Shown piece by piece: positions 63,640 through 64,000 of a stretch of 64,000 nucleotides of DNA (positions are counted from its first letter, which is position 1; every line of letters starts with the position of its first letter). The DNA comes from Helicobacter brantae (lineage in GTDB: Bacteria; Campylobacterota; Campylobacteria; Campylobacterales; Helicobacteraceae): positions 84,695 through 148,694 of the forward strand of contig NZ_NXLV01000003.1 of the NCBI RefSeq assembly GCF_003364205.1, given 5' to 3'. A model generated the notes under the pieces. That model saw only the letters and a program-made list of their open reading frames with translations. It ran no database searches and was not told where the DNA came from. A program made the position numbers and the translations under genes.

Positions 63640-64000
63640 GTGGGGGCTGAAATGTAGTTTTCTCTCAAACCCCCTATTGCTTTTATCTCATTATCGCTTT
63701 GTTTTTTGGTTTCATACTTTTTCCTCTTTATTCTTTATGTTTTTTATACATATCTCTCTTGTTTTTTCTTCTCTCATCTTTTCATTTTCTCCATATCGTT
63801 TTTCATATTCTTTCCCCAACTTTCTCTCTTCTCACGCTATTTTTATTATTTTTCCCATTATTTAATGTATCTCTCCCACCTCATTTTCTCCCTCTTTTCC
63901 TTCATTTTTCACTAAATTTGCAATTTTTTTCAAATTTTTTGCAATTTCTTGACTCATTTTCATTTTTTTGTTGTATTATTCCACTTCCCAATCAGTGAGA
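63640..64000. other. Pyrimidine-rich edge region without a supported gene
   Basis: About 360 bases in which T and C dominate the plus strand. A 124-residue hydrophobic plus-strand frame and several short Lys/Glu-rich minus-strand frames (for example ATG at 63961 reading MKMSQEIAKNLKKIANLVK, 33 codons) follow from this bias. None has a convincing ribosome site or family match. It may be the non-coding flank or decayed remnant of a gene beyond the window. Confidence 0.5.

Noticed and set aside
63491..63865. Hydrophobic 124-residue ORF (and overlapping frames) across the 9-bp repeat
   Set aside because: Composition follows from the repeat and the T/C bias; GTG start without a ribosome site and no family resemblance.

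Overview
This window looks like the chromosome of a Helicobacter species (Campylobacterota). It is AT-rich, genes are tightly packed with many ATGA/GTGA overlaps, and several gene strings match H. pylori order as I remember it: metG / MurF-N-like / cmoB / hotdog; lgt / rluA-family / waaA / HP0958-like (flgZ) / nif3; cbpA-hspR-rarA; and addA-nhaA-yajC-secD-secF-DUF6394-leuS-lptE-folC-csd2-csd1-ccmA-mfd. The rnr/holA versus ilvC-dprA-ruvX arrangement instead resembles Campylobacter. mqnA points to futalosine-route menaquinone synthesis. Csd1/Csd2/CcmA point to a curved or helical cell. I cannot name the species; it does not look like H. pylori itself.

Layout. 1-1.25 kb: two related outer-membrane barrel genes, the first cut by the window edge. 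1.3-7.1 kb: DUF1761, ruvX, dprA, a small lipoprotein and ilvC on the minus strand, divergent from rnr-holA. 7.1-11.3 kb: rpsF-ssb-rpsR, then glycosyltransferase / hydrolase / glycosyltransferase. 11.4-14.2 kb: dcuA and aspA. 14.4-18.6 kb: the metG string. 18.7-21.5 kb: three tandem phase-variable outer-membrane genes. 21.5-26.7 kb: a SUKH protein and the lgt-to-nif3 string. 26.7-30.3 kb: cvfB-like, an SNF transporter, ybgC, DUF493 and mqnA. 30.3-33.0 kb: a two-gene O-acyltransferase system whose MBOAT gene is frameshifted in a G tract. 33.1-34.4 kb: pepD. 34.4-38.5 kb: a GCGC-type restriction-modification pair with a dead nuclease, then rarA-hspR-cbpA with an HspR-type operator. 38.6-55.8 kb: one long plus-strand block of DNA repair, secretion, tRNA charging, LPS export and cell-shape genes. 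55.8-60 kb: a phase-variable autotransporter. 60-63.5 kb: prs, an ICMT-like methyltransferase and ubiD. The right edge holds a 9-bp tandem repeat and a long pyrimidine-rich stretch.

The main theme is surface variation. Six C/G homopolymers of 11-13 bases lie inside coding sequence: one glycosyltransferase (in frame), three tandem OMP genes (all out of frame by one G), an MBOAT O-acyltransferase (one G too many) and an autotransporter (one C short). As sequenced, five of these six surface genes are OFF. A separate lesion, a single in-frame stop codon, has broken a HinP1I-like restriction endonuclease while its methyltransferase remains intact. No tRNA, rRNA, CRISPR array, insertion sequence or prophage was recognised.
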